Shown here: positions 7,733-13,454 of the stretch, piece after piece | How the letters are laid out: each line of letters opens with the position of its first letter | Numbering within the stretch: position 1 is the first letter of the stretch | NCBI GenBank assembly: GCA_018268875.1 | Contig: JAFDVT010000599.1 | Span: 1 to 13,454, forward strand | Source of the DNA: Acidobacteriota bacterium | GTDB taxonomy: Bacteria; Acidobacteriota; Terriglobia; Bryobacterales; Bryobacteraceae | Length of the DNA: 13,454 nucleotides | Direction of reading: 5' to 3' | Notes under the pieces: model-generated | The model's input: the letters and a program-made list of their open reading frames with translations, nothing else | Told to the model about the DNA's origin: nothing | Database searches by the model: none | Position numbers and translations under genes: made by a program

Positions 7733-9309
7733 GACGGCTGTTGTTGCGTCTGTATCCCAAACCGTGGCGGGACCGGTATGGCGAGGAGTTCCTGGCGCTG
7801 CTGGAAGACATGGGAACGCGGCCGGGCGCGGCGGACGTTGCCACCATCGTCGTCGAGGCCGTTCGCGCGCGTGTGAAGTACCGTCGAGGTCACCACCTAT
7901 CGCCTGCCGCGGCGGTCGATACGCCGGCGCATGCCACGACGCCGCCGGTGTTGGCGGATGCCGCGTTCGAGTCACCGGTTCTGGAATGGATTCCGCTGCT
8001 CGCGTGCCTGCTGGCGGCTGTTGTGGCAGCGGTGGCCGCCTGTCCCGTCCCTCGCGAGGTACGCATCACGGGACCCGAAGCGATCGGTTATGCCGCGCTG
8101 TACATGCTGGGGATTCTGGCCGCGGGCATCCTGTCGTATCAGGTGGCGCGGATCGCTACCGAGGTCCAAACGATGCCGGGGTTGCGATTGTTCGCGGCGC
8201 TGGTTTGGATCGCGCCGCTGGTGGCGTTTCATCATCGCAACTCGGGCTGGACGGTGGTGGTCGCGCTGCTGTTTGCGGGCGTCGTCGGGAGGCTCGTGCT
8301 GGCTTGCCGAAGACCCGGCGAGCGAACCTCAGGGATGCTGTTCGCGTTTGTTGTCGCGGTGTGCGTCGACCTGGCCATCGTATGCAGCGTGGCTGGCGCG
8401 TTCGGCTATGCGGGGATGTTCGCCGGAATGGCGCTCGCGATGCTGACGTGGAGGCTCGCGCCGTCAAGGCCTCGCCCGGTGGGTGCGCTGCGCGCGCTGG
8501 CCTATACAGCGCTAGCGTTCGCGTTGACGTGCGCCAGTTTCACGCCTTATCTGTTGGCTGGCGGAGATCCAGACGGCAGCTTGTTGCAAACCTGGTTCGG
8601 CGAACCGGGTTCCGCGTCGCCGGTGGCGGGCAAGGCCAAAGGCAGTTCCAACAGCAGTGCGCGGCGATTGCGCGCGGTGACGCTGGTGCGGGGCGATCCC
8701 AAGTCGGGCTTTGTTCTGCGCCCGCCGGTGGACGAGGACAAGCCGCTGGTACCTCCGCCGCCAGCGGTGACCAAACGGTTGTTCGGCAAGACGCAGCAGG
8801 CGAAGCCACAACGGGTGGACCCGTTCGAGATCCCGTTCGACGGCGTGTACTGGTTTTATCCGGCGTTCCGCATCACGATTCCGCCGGACGCGGGCGAACG
8901 TGAAGGCGACCCGGTGGAGAACGGGTTCCATTCGAACGACGGTACGCCGATGGTGATGGAAGCGCGCCAGAACATCGGCCACAGGATCGACCTGCGCGGC
9001 TACCGCGACGTGGAGATTGTCGTTCGCAATGCCGACCCGCGTCCCGGTACGGTGTGGATGCAACTGCTGGTTCGCGATACGCATGAGTCCCGGTGGAAGC
9101 AGCAGTGGATCGGGTCCGAGCCGGTGATGGAGTCCACTAAGGGCGATCAACCGGCGGTGCGCGAAACGCTGCGGTTCCGCATTCCGCCTGCGCTGAAATG
9201 GCCGGAGTTCGATGAGGTGATCGTGCGGTTCGACCTGCGATGGCCGCGGCGCGTGCACAGCGCGAAGATTTCGATTGAACGGTTCCGGTTCCTGCCTCGC
9301 GGGATCTGA
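7729..9309 (+). CDS. PadR-linked multi-pass membrane protein with C-terminal beta-rich domain, function unknown
   Basis: I do not recognise a characterised family for this 526-residue protein. The N-terminus (1-50) is cytoplasmic-looking and carries LYPKPWRDRYGEEFLALLED, a motif I associate with proteins encoded beside PadR regulators. About seven hydrophobic segments follow (near 86-105, 117-137, 151-168, 173-193, 202-221, 222-240, 256-277). Residues about 280-365 are a Ser/Pro/Lys-rich linker with PPPP. The last 160 residues (about 366-526) are soluble and alternate like beta strands (YRDVEIVVRN, VWMQLLVRD, DEVIVRFDLRW, SAKISIERFRF). This resembles a jelly-roll such as CBM or CIA30-type domains, but I cannot assign it. 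With seven helices and an internal N-terminus the domain would face the periplasm. The start overlaps the padR stop (ATGA). It may sense or transduce an envelope signal; that is inference. Confidence 0.85.
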   Translation: MRRLLLRLYPKPWRDRYGEEFLALLEDMGTRPGAADVATIVVEAVRARVKYRRGHHLSPAAAVDTPAHATTPPVLADAAFESPVLEWIPLLACLLAAVVAAVAACPVPREVRITGPEAIGYAALYMLGILAAGILSYQVARIATEVQTMPGLRLFAALVWIAPLVAFHHRNSGWTVVVALLFAGVVGRLVLACRRPGERTSGMLFAFVVAVCVDLAIVCSVAGAFGYAGMFAGMALAMLTWRLAPSRPRPVGALRALAYTALAFALTCASFTPYLLAGGDPDGSLLQTWFGEPGSASPVAGKAKGSSNSSARRLRAVTLVRGDPKSGFVLRPPVDEDKPLVPPPPAVTKRLFGKTQQAKPQRVDPFEIPFDGVYWFYPAFRITIPPDAGEREGDPVENGFHSNDGTPMVMEARQNIGHRIDLRGYRDVEIVVRNADPRPGTVWMQLLVRDTHESRWKQQWIGSEPVMESTKGDQPAVRETLRFRIPPALKWPEFDEVIVRFDLRWPRRVHSAKISIERFRFLPRGI

Positions 9310-9324
9310 AGTACATTCGAAATA

Positions 9325-10089
9325 GTGTTCCGACTCTTTCTTTCGTTCTGCGTCGCGGCCAGCGTTTTGGTTGCGCAGCAGATGACGCCTCCCACGTATT
9401 CCTACAAGGTTGTTCGAACGTACCCGCATGACCACGATGCGTTCACACAGGGCCTGATTTATCTGAATGGCGTGCTGTACGAGGGCACGGGGCTGAACGG
9501 CAAGTCGTCGATTCGCAAGGTGGCGCTGGAGACGGGCAAGGTTCTGCAGAAGAAGGACAACGAGTATCAGTACTTTGGCGAAGGGTTGACGAATTGGGGT
9601 TCGGACCTGATTCAGCTGACCTGGCAAAGCGGGGTCGCGTTTGTGTGGGATCGCGCGACGTTTCAGTTGAAAAAGACCTTTAAATACGGTGGGGAAGGCT
9701 GGGGTTTGACGCACGACGGCAAGCAACTCATCCTGAGTGACGGTTCGCCGGTGCTGCGTTATCTCGATCCCGCGACGTTCGCGGAAAAGAGCCGCCTGGT
9801 GGTGTTAGAAGGCCGCCGCCCGGTGATGAACATCAACGAACTGGAATGGGTGAAGGGCGAAATCTGGGGCAACATCTGGCAGCAGGATCGCATCGCGCGC
9901 ATCGACCCGAAGAGCGGTCAAGTGACGGGATGGATCGATTTGCGCGGTTTGTTGAAGGGCGCCGAACTCGAAGGCACGGATGTGTTGAACGGCATCGCGT
10001 ACGACGCCAAGGGCGACCGGTTGTTCATCACCGGCAAGCTGTGGCCCAAGCTGTTTGAAGTGAAGATCGTGCCGCAGTCGCAGCGCTAA
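9325..10089 (+). CDS. Glutaminyl-peptide cyclotransferase, exported
   Basis: This 254-residue protein matches the bacterial/plant-type glutamine cyclotransferase family, a five-bladed beta-propeller that converts N-terminal glutamine of peptides to pyroglutamate with release of ammonia. Family motifs occur in order: AFTQGL (39-44), GLNGKSSIRK (56-65), FGEGLT (84-89), GEGWGLT (123-129), NELEW (171-175, conserved acidic residues), IARIDPKSGQVTGWIDL (190-206), LNGIAYD (221-227) and TGKLWPKLFEV (236-246). It is complete. The start is GTG at 9325: the next ATG (residue 20) would remove the signal peptide FRLFLSFCVAASVLVAQ, so the protein is probably periplasmic or secreted. The Shine-Dalgarno is weak. 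It begins 15 bp after the PadR-linked membrane protein, so it may belong to that operon. It converges on the cyclase-family gene with a 3-bp gap and no visible terminator. Confidence 0.95.
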   Translation: MFRLFLSFCVAASVLVAQQMTPPTYSYKVVRTYPHDHDAFTQGLIYLNGVLYEGTGLNGKSSIRKVALETGKVLQKKDNEYQYFGEGLTNWGSDLIQLTWQSGVAFVWDRATFQLKKTFKYGGEGWGLTHDGKQLILSDGSPVLRYLDPATFAEKSRLVVLEGRRPVMNINELEWVKGEIWGNIWQQDRIARIDPKSGQVTGWIDLRGLLKGAELEGTDVLNGIAYDAKGDRLFITGKLWPKLFEVKIVPQSQR

Positions 10090-10092
10090 AGG

Positions 10093-10899
10093 CTAGCCCG
10101 CGGTTACGACGGCAAACGGCCGCATCGGCGAACCTGTGGCGCCCGATAGCCGCAAGGGCGCGGCGACAAACAGGAACTCATACACACGGTCCTCGGATAG
10201 CTCTTCGAGGTTCAGGCATTCCACAATGTGGATGCCGCTTTCGACCAGCAGATGGACGTGCACGGGCATATCCGTCGCCGGTACGCGCTCAAACGCAATG
10301 GTGTCCGAACCGGCGGCGAAGACCTTGCGGCTGCTCAGCCAACGGGCCGCTTCGAGTTCGGGACCAGGGCCCGTGGGCTGCATCGTCTGACCGCCGGTCA
10401 CAAACATTTTCGGATCGCGCCAGTACTTGGCCCAACCGGTGCGAAACAGCACGATGTCGCCTTGCTGTACGTCGACATGCTGGTGCTGCAGCGTTTCCTC
10501 GATCTGTTCCGGCGTGATGGCAAATTCCGGCGGCAGCGCGTCCAGACGGAAGTGTGACGCGATGTCGATCAACACGCCGCGGCGCAGGATGGGCGAGATC
10601 GTGTCGACGCCGTGGGGTTCGACGCCATGGCTGTAGGACTGGAGCGGAGGTTCGCCGCCGTACATCACGCCGCCGCAGGAAAAATGGCTGAGCGCATCGA
10701 TGTGCGTGCCGGTGTGGCCGCCGAGGGTGATGGTCTCCGCCGCCGAACTGGTGCCGCCGGGAGTTACGAAGTCGCCATGCAGTTTGTTCAGCGAATACAG
10801 GAACGGCGGATGCGTCGGGAAGTGCGGCATCCCGGTGAACAGTGGCTGCGCGAGGTCGAAGATTCGCGCGTTGTTGAGGGATTCGAACAGTCGCTGCAT
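10093..10899 (-). CDS. Cyclase-family metal-dependent hydrolase (KynB-like fold)
   Basis: This 268-residue cytoplasmic protein belongs to the cyclase family (PF04199 type), which includes bacterial kynurenine formamidase, isatin hydrolase and polyketide cyclase-like enzymes. The metal-binding signature GGHTGTHIDALSHF (residues 60-73) supplies H62, H66 and D68 as probable ligands and H72 as the probable catalytic base. C-terminal family features are also present: SDTIAFE (198-204), PVHVHLLVESGIHIVECLNLEEL (212-234, with E227) and VYEFLFVAAPLRLSGATGSP. It is somewhat longer than typical KynB (about 210 residues). No other tryptophan catabolism gene is nearby, so kynurenine formamidase activity should not be assumed. 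Its ribosome site overlaps the stop codon of the upstream antiporter gene. Last gene of the right-hand operon. Confidence 0.9.
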   Translation of the reverse strand: MQRLFESLNNARIFDLAQPLFTGMPHFPTHPPFLYSLNKLHGDFVTPGGTSSAAETITLGGHTGTHIDALSHFSCGGVMYGGEPPLQSYSHGVEPHGVDTISPILRRGVLIDIASHFRLDALPPEFAITPEQIEETLQHQHVDVQQGDIVLFRTGWAKYWRDPKMFVTGGQTMQPTGPGPELEAARWLSSRKVFAAGSDTIAFERVPATDMPVHVHLLVESGIHIVECLNLEELSEDRVYEFLFVAAPLRLSGATGSPMRPFAVVTAG

Positions 10900-10904
10900 G
10901 GCAA

Positions 10905-10909
10905 CTCCT
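10905..10909 (-). promoter_or_regulatory. Ribosome binding site of the cyclase-family gene, overlapping the antiporter stop
   Basis: On the minus strand AGGAG is five bases before the ATG at 10899. The preceding TAG stop of the antiporter gene (10910-10908) shares bases with it (TAGGAG). Ribosomes finishing the antiporter could reinitiate here, which supports translational coupling. Confidence 0.75.
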
Positions 10910-12017
10910 AACGTGGGGTTACGGCGTGTCCGGCCGCTTCCGGCAGGAAGTAAAACACCAGGCCGAGGATTGTGTACACGGCCAGCATCTGCGCGCCTTC
11001 AATCCAGTTGGAGATGCCGTCCTGCACGACCTGGCCGGTGATCCAGACGGTTACGACGACGGCCAGAACTTCGGCTGGCGTGAAGACGAGGTCCATCGGC
11101 CGGGGGCCAATCAGGTAGCTTGCGAAAACCAGTACGGGCGCGACAAACAAGGCGATTTGAATGGAAGATCCGATGGCGATGGACAGGGCGAGGTCCATGC
11201 GGTTCTTGGTGGCCACCATAATCGCGGTGGAATGCTCGGCGGCGTTGCCGACAATGGCCACCACGATGACACCGACAAAGATGCTGGTCATCCCAAAAGC
11301 GTGCGCGGCGTGTTCCACCGAGCCGACCAGAATTTCGCTCATCCAGGCCACCATGGCGGTTGCCGCGGCAAGCACGGCGACGGACTTTTTGATGCTCCAC
11401 GGCTCCTCGCCGGCGGGAGCGGATTCGGTCTCGCCGGTGCCGTCTTCTTCTTCCGAATCGCCCGCAAATAACTGCCGGTGCGTGCGGAGCGAAAAGATCA
11501 GATGCAGCGCGTACACGGCCACCAGTACGACGGCGATTTCCAGGCTCAAGCCGGCCTCTTTCGCAAGCGCCGCGGGTCCGCCGACGTGGTGGAACGCCGC
11601 GGGCATGATCATGGAAATCGCAGCCAAAGTTAGCAAACTCGCCTGCGAACTGGCGGCTTGCGCGTTGAAGCGCTGTTCTTTGAACTTGCCTCCGCCGGCG
11701 ACGAACGCGGCGCCAGTCACCAGTAGCAGGTTCCCGATGATGGACCCGGTGAGCGATGCCTTCACCACGTCGTACAGGCCTTTTTGCAGGGCTGCGAGGG
11801 CGATGATCAATTCGGCCGCGTTACCAAAGGTCGCGTTCAGCAGGCCGCCGACGCCTTCGCCGGTGTGTTCCGCCAGGTGTTCGGTGGCACGGCCCAGCCA
11901 GCCCGCGAGAGGAACGATCGACGCGCACGCCGCCAGAAAAATCAGCGTGTGCGATTGCGGCGATAAGAACTCCAACGCCACCGTCACCGGTACGAAGATA
12001 AGAAGCCAATTGAGCAT
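10908..12017 (-). CDS. cax: Ca2+/H+ antiporter, CAX family
   Basis: This 369-residue inner-membrane protein of the CaCA superfamily should export Ca2+ (or related cations) in exchange for protons. It shows the two-fold internal repeat of the family: c-1 in GGLLNATFGNAAELIIALAAL (GNAAE at 65-69) and c-2 in VAIVGNAAEHSTAIMVATKN (GNAAE at 257-261), whose glutamates lie in the ion path. SIIGNLLLVTG and AIGSSIQIALF are further hallmarks. The two five-helix halves are joined by an acidic loop (about 186-206, DSEEEDGTGETESAPAGEE), as in CAX proteins. An N-terminal helix precedes c-1, giving about 11 membrane segments. Length is normal and all key residues are present. No Shine-Dalgarno precedes the ATG. 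The gene lies 18 bp after the Gfo/Idh/MocA gene. Why it sits with these enzymes is unclear. Confidence 0.95.
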   Translation of the reverse strand: MLNWLLIFVPVTVALEFLSPQSHTLIFLAACASIVPLAGWLGRATEHLAEHTGEGVGGLLNATFGNAAELIIALAALQKGLYDVVKASLTGSIIGNLLLVTGAAFVAGGGKFKEQRFNAQAASSQASLLTLAAISMIMPAAFHHVGGPAALAKEAGLSLEIAVVLVAVYALHLIFSLRTHRQLFAGDSEEEDGTGETESAPAGEEPWSIKKSVAVLAAATAMVAWMSEILVGSVEHAAHAFGMTSIFVGVIVVAIVGNAAEHSTAIMVATKNRMDLALSIAIGSSIQIALFVAPVLVFASYLIGPRPMDLVFTPAEVLAVVVTVWITGQVVQDGISNWIEGAQMLAVYTILGLVFYFLPEAAGHAVTPR

Positions 12018-12035
12018 GAAGAGATGGTGAGGTTC

Positions 12036-12977
12036 TTATCGTAGCGGCATTGGCTTGCCGCCCGCTTGCTTGCTGCGCAGCGCGGCGTCCATGAACGAGA
12101 ACACTTCCAGCGATTCGTCGTTCGAAACCGGCAGCTTGTGCGTCTGGAAGAAGTTCACGATTTCCTTGAGCATCAGGTTGTAGCTGGTCTTGGCGTTGGG
12201 GTCGCTTTGCAGGATCTTGTCCTTGGTGAACACGACGGCGCCATAGTTGCTGTACGGGCGATTCGTGCGAACGGTGCCCGTGCGGCCGTCTTTCCACTTG
12301 CCGGTGATGATGTCGCCGGACTCGGTTTCAAAACGCGTCACTTCCTGGCAGCCAGGGCCCATTAAAGCGTAGAGCATCTCAATGGGATGGATCCCGTACC
12401 AGGCCAGGTCCAGGTGGTGGGACTTGTCGACGGGTCCGGGTCCCCAGGTGAACACGGCGTTGGTGTTGGGAACTTTGAGCGTTTCCACCATGCTGTTCCA
12501 ACGCAAGCTAGAGGCGGTGAACCAGGGTACGCCGGCGGCCTTGGCGAGCTTTGCGATTTCGCGCGCGTCCTCAAGCGTTGCCGCCAGCGGTTTGTCGATG
12601 AACATCGGCTTTTTGTGCTTGATGATGACCTTTGCCTGTTCCAGATGTTTGCGGCCGTCGACGCTTTCGAGCAGCACGGCGTCCACCTTCTGGCAGAGCG
12701 TGTCGATGTCCGGAACGATTTCGATCTTCCAGTCCTTTTCCAATTCGGCGGCGTACTTGTCGACGCGGGTGCGCGAGGATTCGATGTCGCTGCTGCCGCC
12801 CTTGTATGCGGCCACGATCTTCACGCCCGGGATGTAGTCCTTGCTGGTGGGATCGTTGAGGACTTTGGTAAACGCGATGACGTGCGACGTGTCGGTGCCG
12901 ACGATTCCAAGCTTGATCTGCGCGGTGAGCGCGGCCGAGGCTACAGCCGCGGCAAAGAGCGTCCGAAGAAGGGGCAT
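12036..12977 (-). CDS. Exported Gfo/Idh/MocA-family oxidoreductase-like protein
   Basis: This is a 313-residue protein with the NAD(P)-dependent sugar-dehydrogenase (Gfo/Idh/MocA) fold. I chose the ATG at 12977: the frame is open further upstream to 13193, but that stretch overlaps the preceding gene and its translation is nonsense-like. The chosen start gives a signal peptide (MPLLRTLFAAAVASAALTAQ, likely cut near residues 19-20). The Rossmann start IKLGIVGTDTSHV keeps a loose GxxG pattern. FIDKPLA (126-132) is the family's EKP-type motif with Asp replacing Glu. WYGIHPIE (193-200) contains the conserved histidine (H197). The C-terminal part is shorter than in 330-400 residue relatives. The signal lacks a twin arginine, although exported relatives with bound cofactor usually use Tat. 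The oxidoreductase reaction and substrate are unknown. No Shine-Dalgarno is visible; 25 bp after the partial gene at the right edge. Confidence 0.88.
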   Translation of the reverse strand: MPLLRTLFAAAVASAALTAQIKLGIVGTDTSHVIAFTKVLNDPTSKDYIPGVKIVAAYKGGSSDIESSRTRVDKYAAELEKDWKIEIVPDIDTLCQKVDAVLLESVDGRKHLEQAKVIIKHKKPMFIDKPLAATLEDAREIAKLAKAAGVPWFTASSLRWNSMVETLKVPNTNAVFTWGPGPVDKSHHLDLAWYGIHPIEMLYALMGPGCQEVTRFETESGDIITGKWKDGRTGTVRTNRPYSNYGAVVFTKDKILQSDPNAKTSYNLMLKEIVNFFQTHKLPVSNDESLEVFSFMDAALRSKQAGGKPMPLR

Positions 12978-13002
12978 AGCTGAAGAAAAGTTTATCAGTC
13001 CG

Positions 13003-13454
13003 CTACTTTGCGCGGCTGCGATATTCACGCAACGCGGCGTCGTAAGCGGCCAGCATCTCGCCTTGTTCTTCGAGCTTGACGCGGCCGATCTTCTGTTCCT
13101 TGCACTTTTCCACGGCCTTGATGCACCATTCGATGCTGTCTTTGACGCGGACCTCGCCGCCGGTCCAGATCGGGTTGGTGTGCGATGAACCAAGAATGCG
13201 CAGCGCGACCCAGGACGGCTCCTTCGCGGCGTAATTGAAGGTGAGCGCTCGGATTGTGCCGTCGGCTTCGAGGTCCTGCCTGGCGACGGCGACGCCGTTG
13301 ACGATGAGTTCCACCGGGACTTTGCGAGTTCCTGGGATGCGGGCGCGTTCGATATGCCAATACGGCTTGACGCTGGCGGGCTTGCCTTGCACGATGGGGT
13401 CGACGGTTTCGCCCAGCATCGCCGCGGCGTTCACGGTGATCTTCTGGCCGTTCA
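13003..13454 (-). CDS. C-terminal part of a probable CehA/McbA-like metallohydrolase (gene cut by right edge)
   Basis: About 150 C-terminal residues are visible and the frame remains open to the window edge, so the true start lies outside. The GTG at 13434 is an internal valine (NGQKITVNAAAML), not a start. The segment YWHIERARI...RKVPVELIVNGVAVARQ, followed by SSHTNPI and an Arg/Lys-rich tail with EWCIKAVEKC, matches from memory the C-terminal region of CehA/McbA-type PHP metallohydrolases, common as exported proteins in Acidobacteria and Planctomycetes. The catalytic PHP domain would lie upstream and cannot be checked here. It looks like a beta-sandwich followed by a helix (about the last 45 residues). 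It precedes the Gfo/Idh/MocA gene by 25 bp and is the first visible gene of the right-hand operon. Confidence 0.65.
   Translation of the reverse strand, partial: NGQKITVNAAAMLGETVDPIVQGKPASVKPYWHIERARIPGTRKVPVELIVNGVAVARQDLEADGTIRALTFNYAAKEPSWVALRILGSSHTNPIWTGGEVRVKDSIEWCIKAVEKCKEQKIGRVKLEEQGEMLAAYDAALREYRSRAK

Noticed and set aside
8512..9726. 404-codon open frame on the minus strand, opposite the PadR-linked protein and cyclotransferase
   Set aside because: His/Arg/Gln-rich translation without domains, and it crosses the boundary between two well-supported genes on the plus strand.
10084..10097. GCTA-AAGGC-TAGC hairpin between the convergent genes as a terminator
   Set aside because: Only a 4-bp stem, with no T-run on either strand.
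12978..13193. N-terminal extension of the Gfo/Idh/MocA gene to 13193
   Set aside because: It overlaps the upstream gene's conserved C-terminus in another frame, its translation is low-complexity Arg/Ser/Ala, and it would bury the signal peptide.
13432..13434. GTG as the start of the right-edge gene
   Set aside because: The frame continues upstream to the window edge with sensible sequence (NGQKIT), and 143 residues would be only the C-terminal part of the recognised family.

Overview
This is a GC-rich bacterial chromosomal window with tightly packed genes. It most likely comes from an Acidobacteriota bacterium of the Bryobacterales/Solibacter type. That placement is an inference from gene content: a small PadR regulator overlapping a membrane protein that starts with an LYPKPWRDRYGEEF motif, an exported Gfo/Idh/MocA protein next to a CehA/McbA-like metallohydrolase tail, and many starts without a Shine-Dalgarno. 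I see no rRNA, tRNA, CRISPR array, insertion sequence or phage gene.

Left block (1-6044, minus strand): a tripartite RND efflux operon. A membrane-anchored adaptor lipoprotein is transcribed first, then two paralogous RND permeases in tandem. The second permease runs off the left edge. Adaptor plus two different permeases is the MdtABC/MuxABC arrangement, in which the permeases form a mixed trimer. No outer-membrane channel gene is in view.

Middle block (6246-10089, plus strand): after a divergent intergenic region of about 200 bp come an M48 metalloprotease with two zinc-ribbon motifs at its C-terminus, then a PadR regulator, a fused multi-pass membrane/beta-domain protein overlapping the regulator by 4 bp, and an exported glutaminyl-peptide cyclotransferase 15 bp later. 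Just upstream of the PadR gene is a near-perfect 36-bp palindrome overlapping a TTGACA promoter, which is the clearest regulatory signal in the window and a good candidate autoregulatory operator.

Right block (10093-13454, minus strand): a second apparent operon, read from the right edge. It holds the C-terminal part of a protein resembling CehA/McbA metallohydrolases, an exported Gfo/Idh/MocA-fold protein, a Ca2+/H+ antiporter of the CAX family and a cyclase-family (KynB-like) metallohydrolase. Gaps are 25, 18 and 8 bp. Its last gene converges on the cyclotransferase gene with only 3 bp between the stop codons.

Most of the window is ordinary. The most original part is the PadR locus: operator, regulator, and a co-translated seven-helix protein with an unassigned C-terminal beta-rich domain, followed by a peptide-modifying enzyme. 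It looks like an envelope-linked regulatory module, but its signal and function cannot be read from the sequence.
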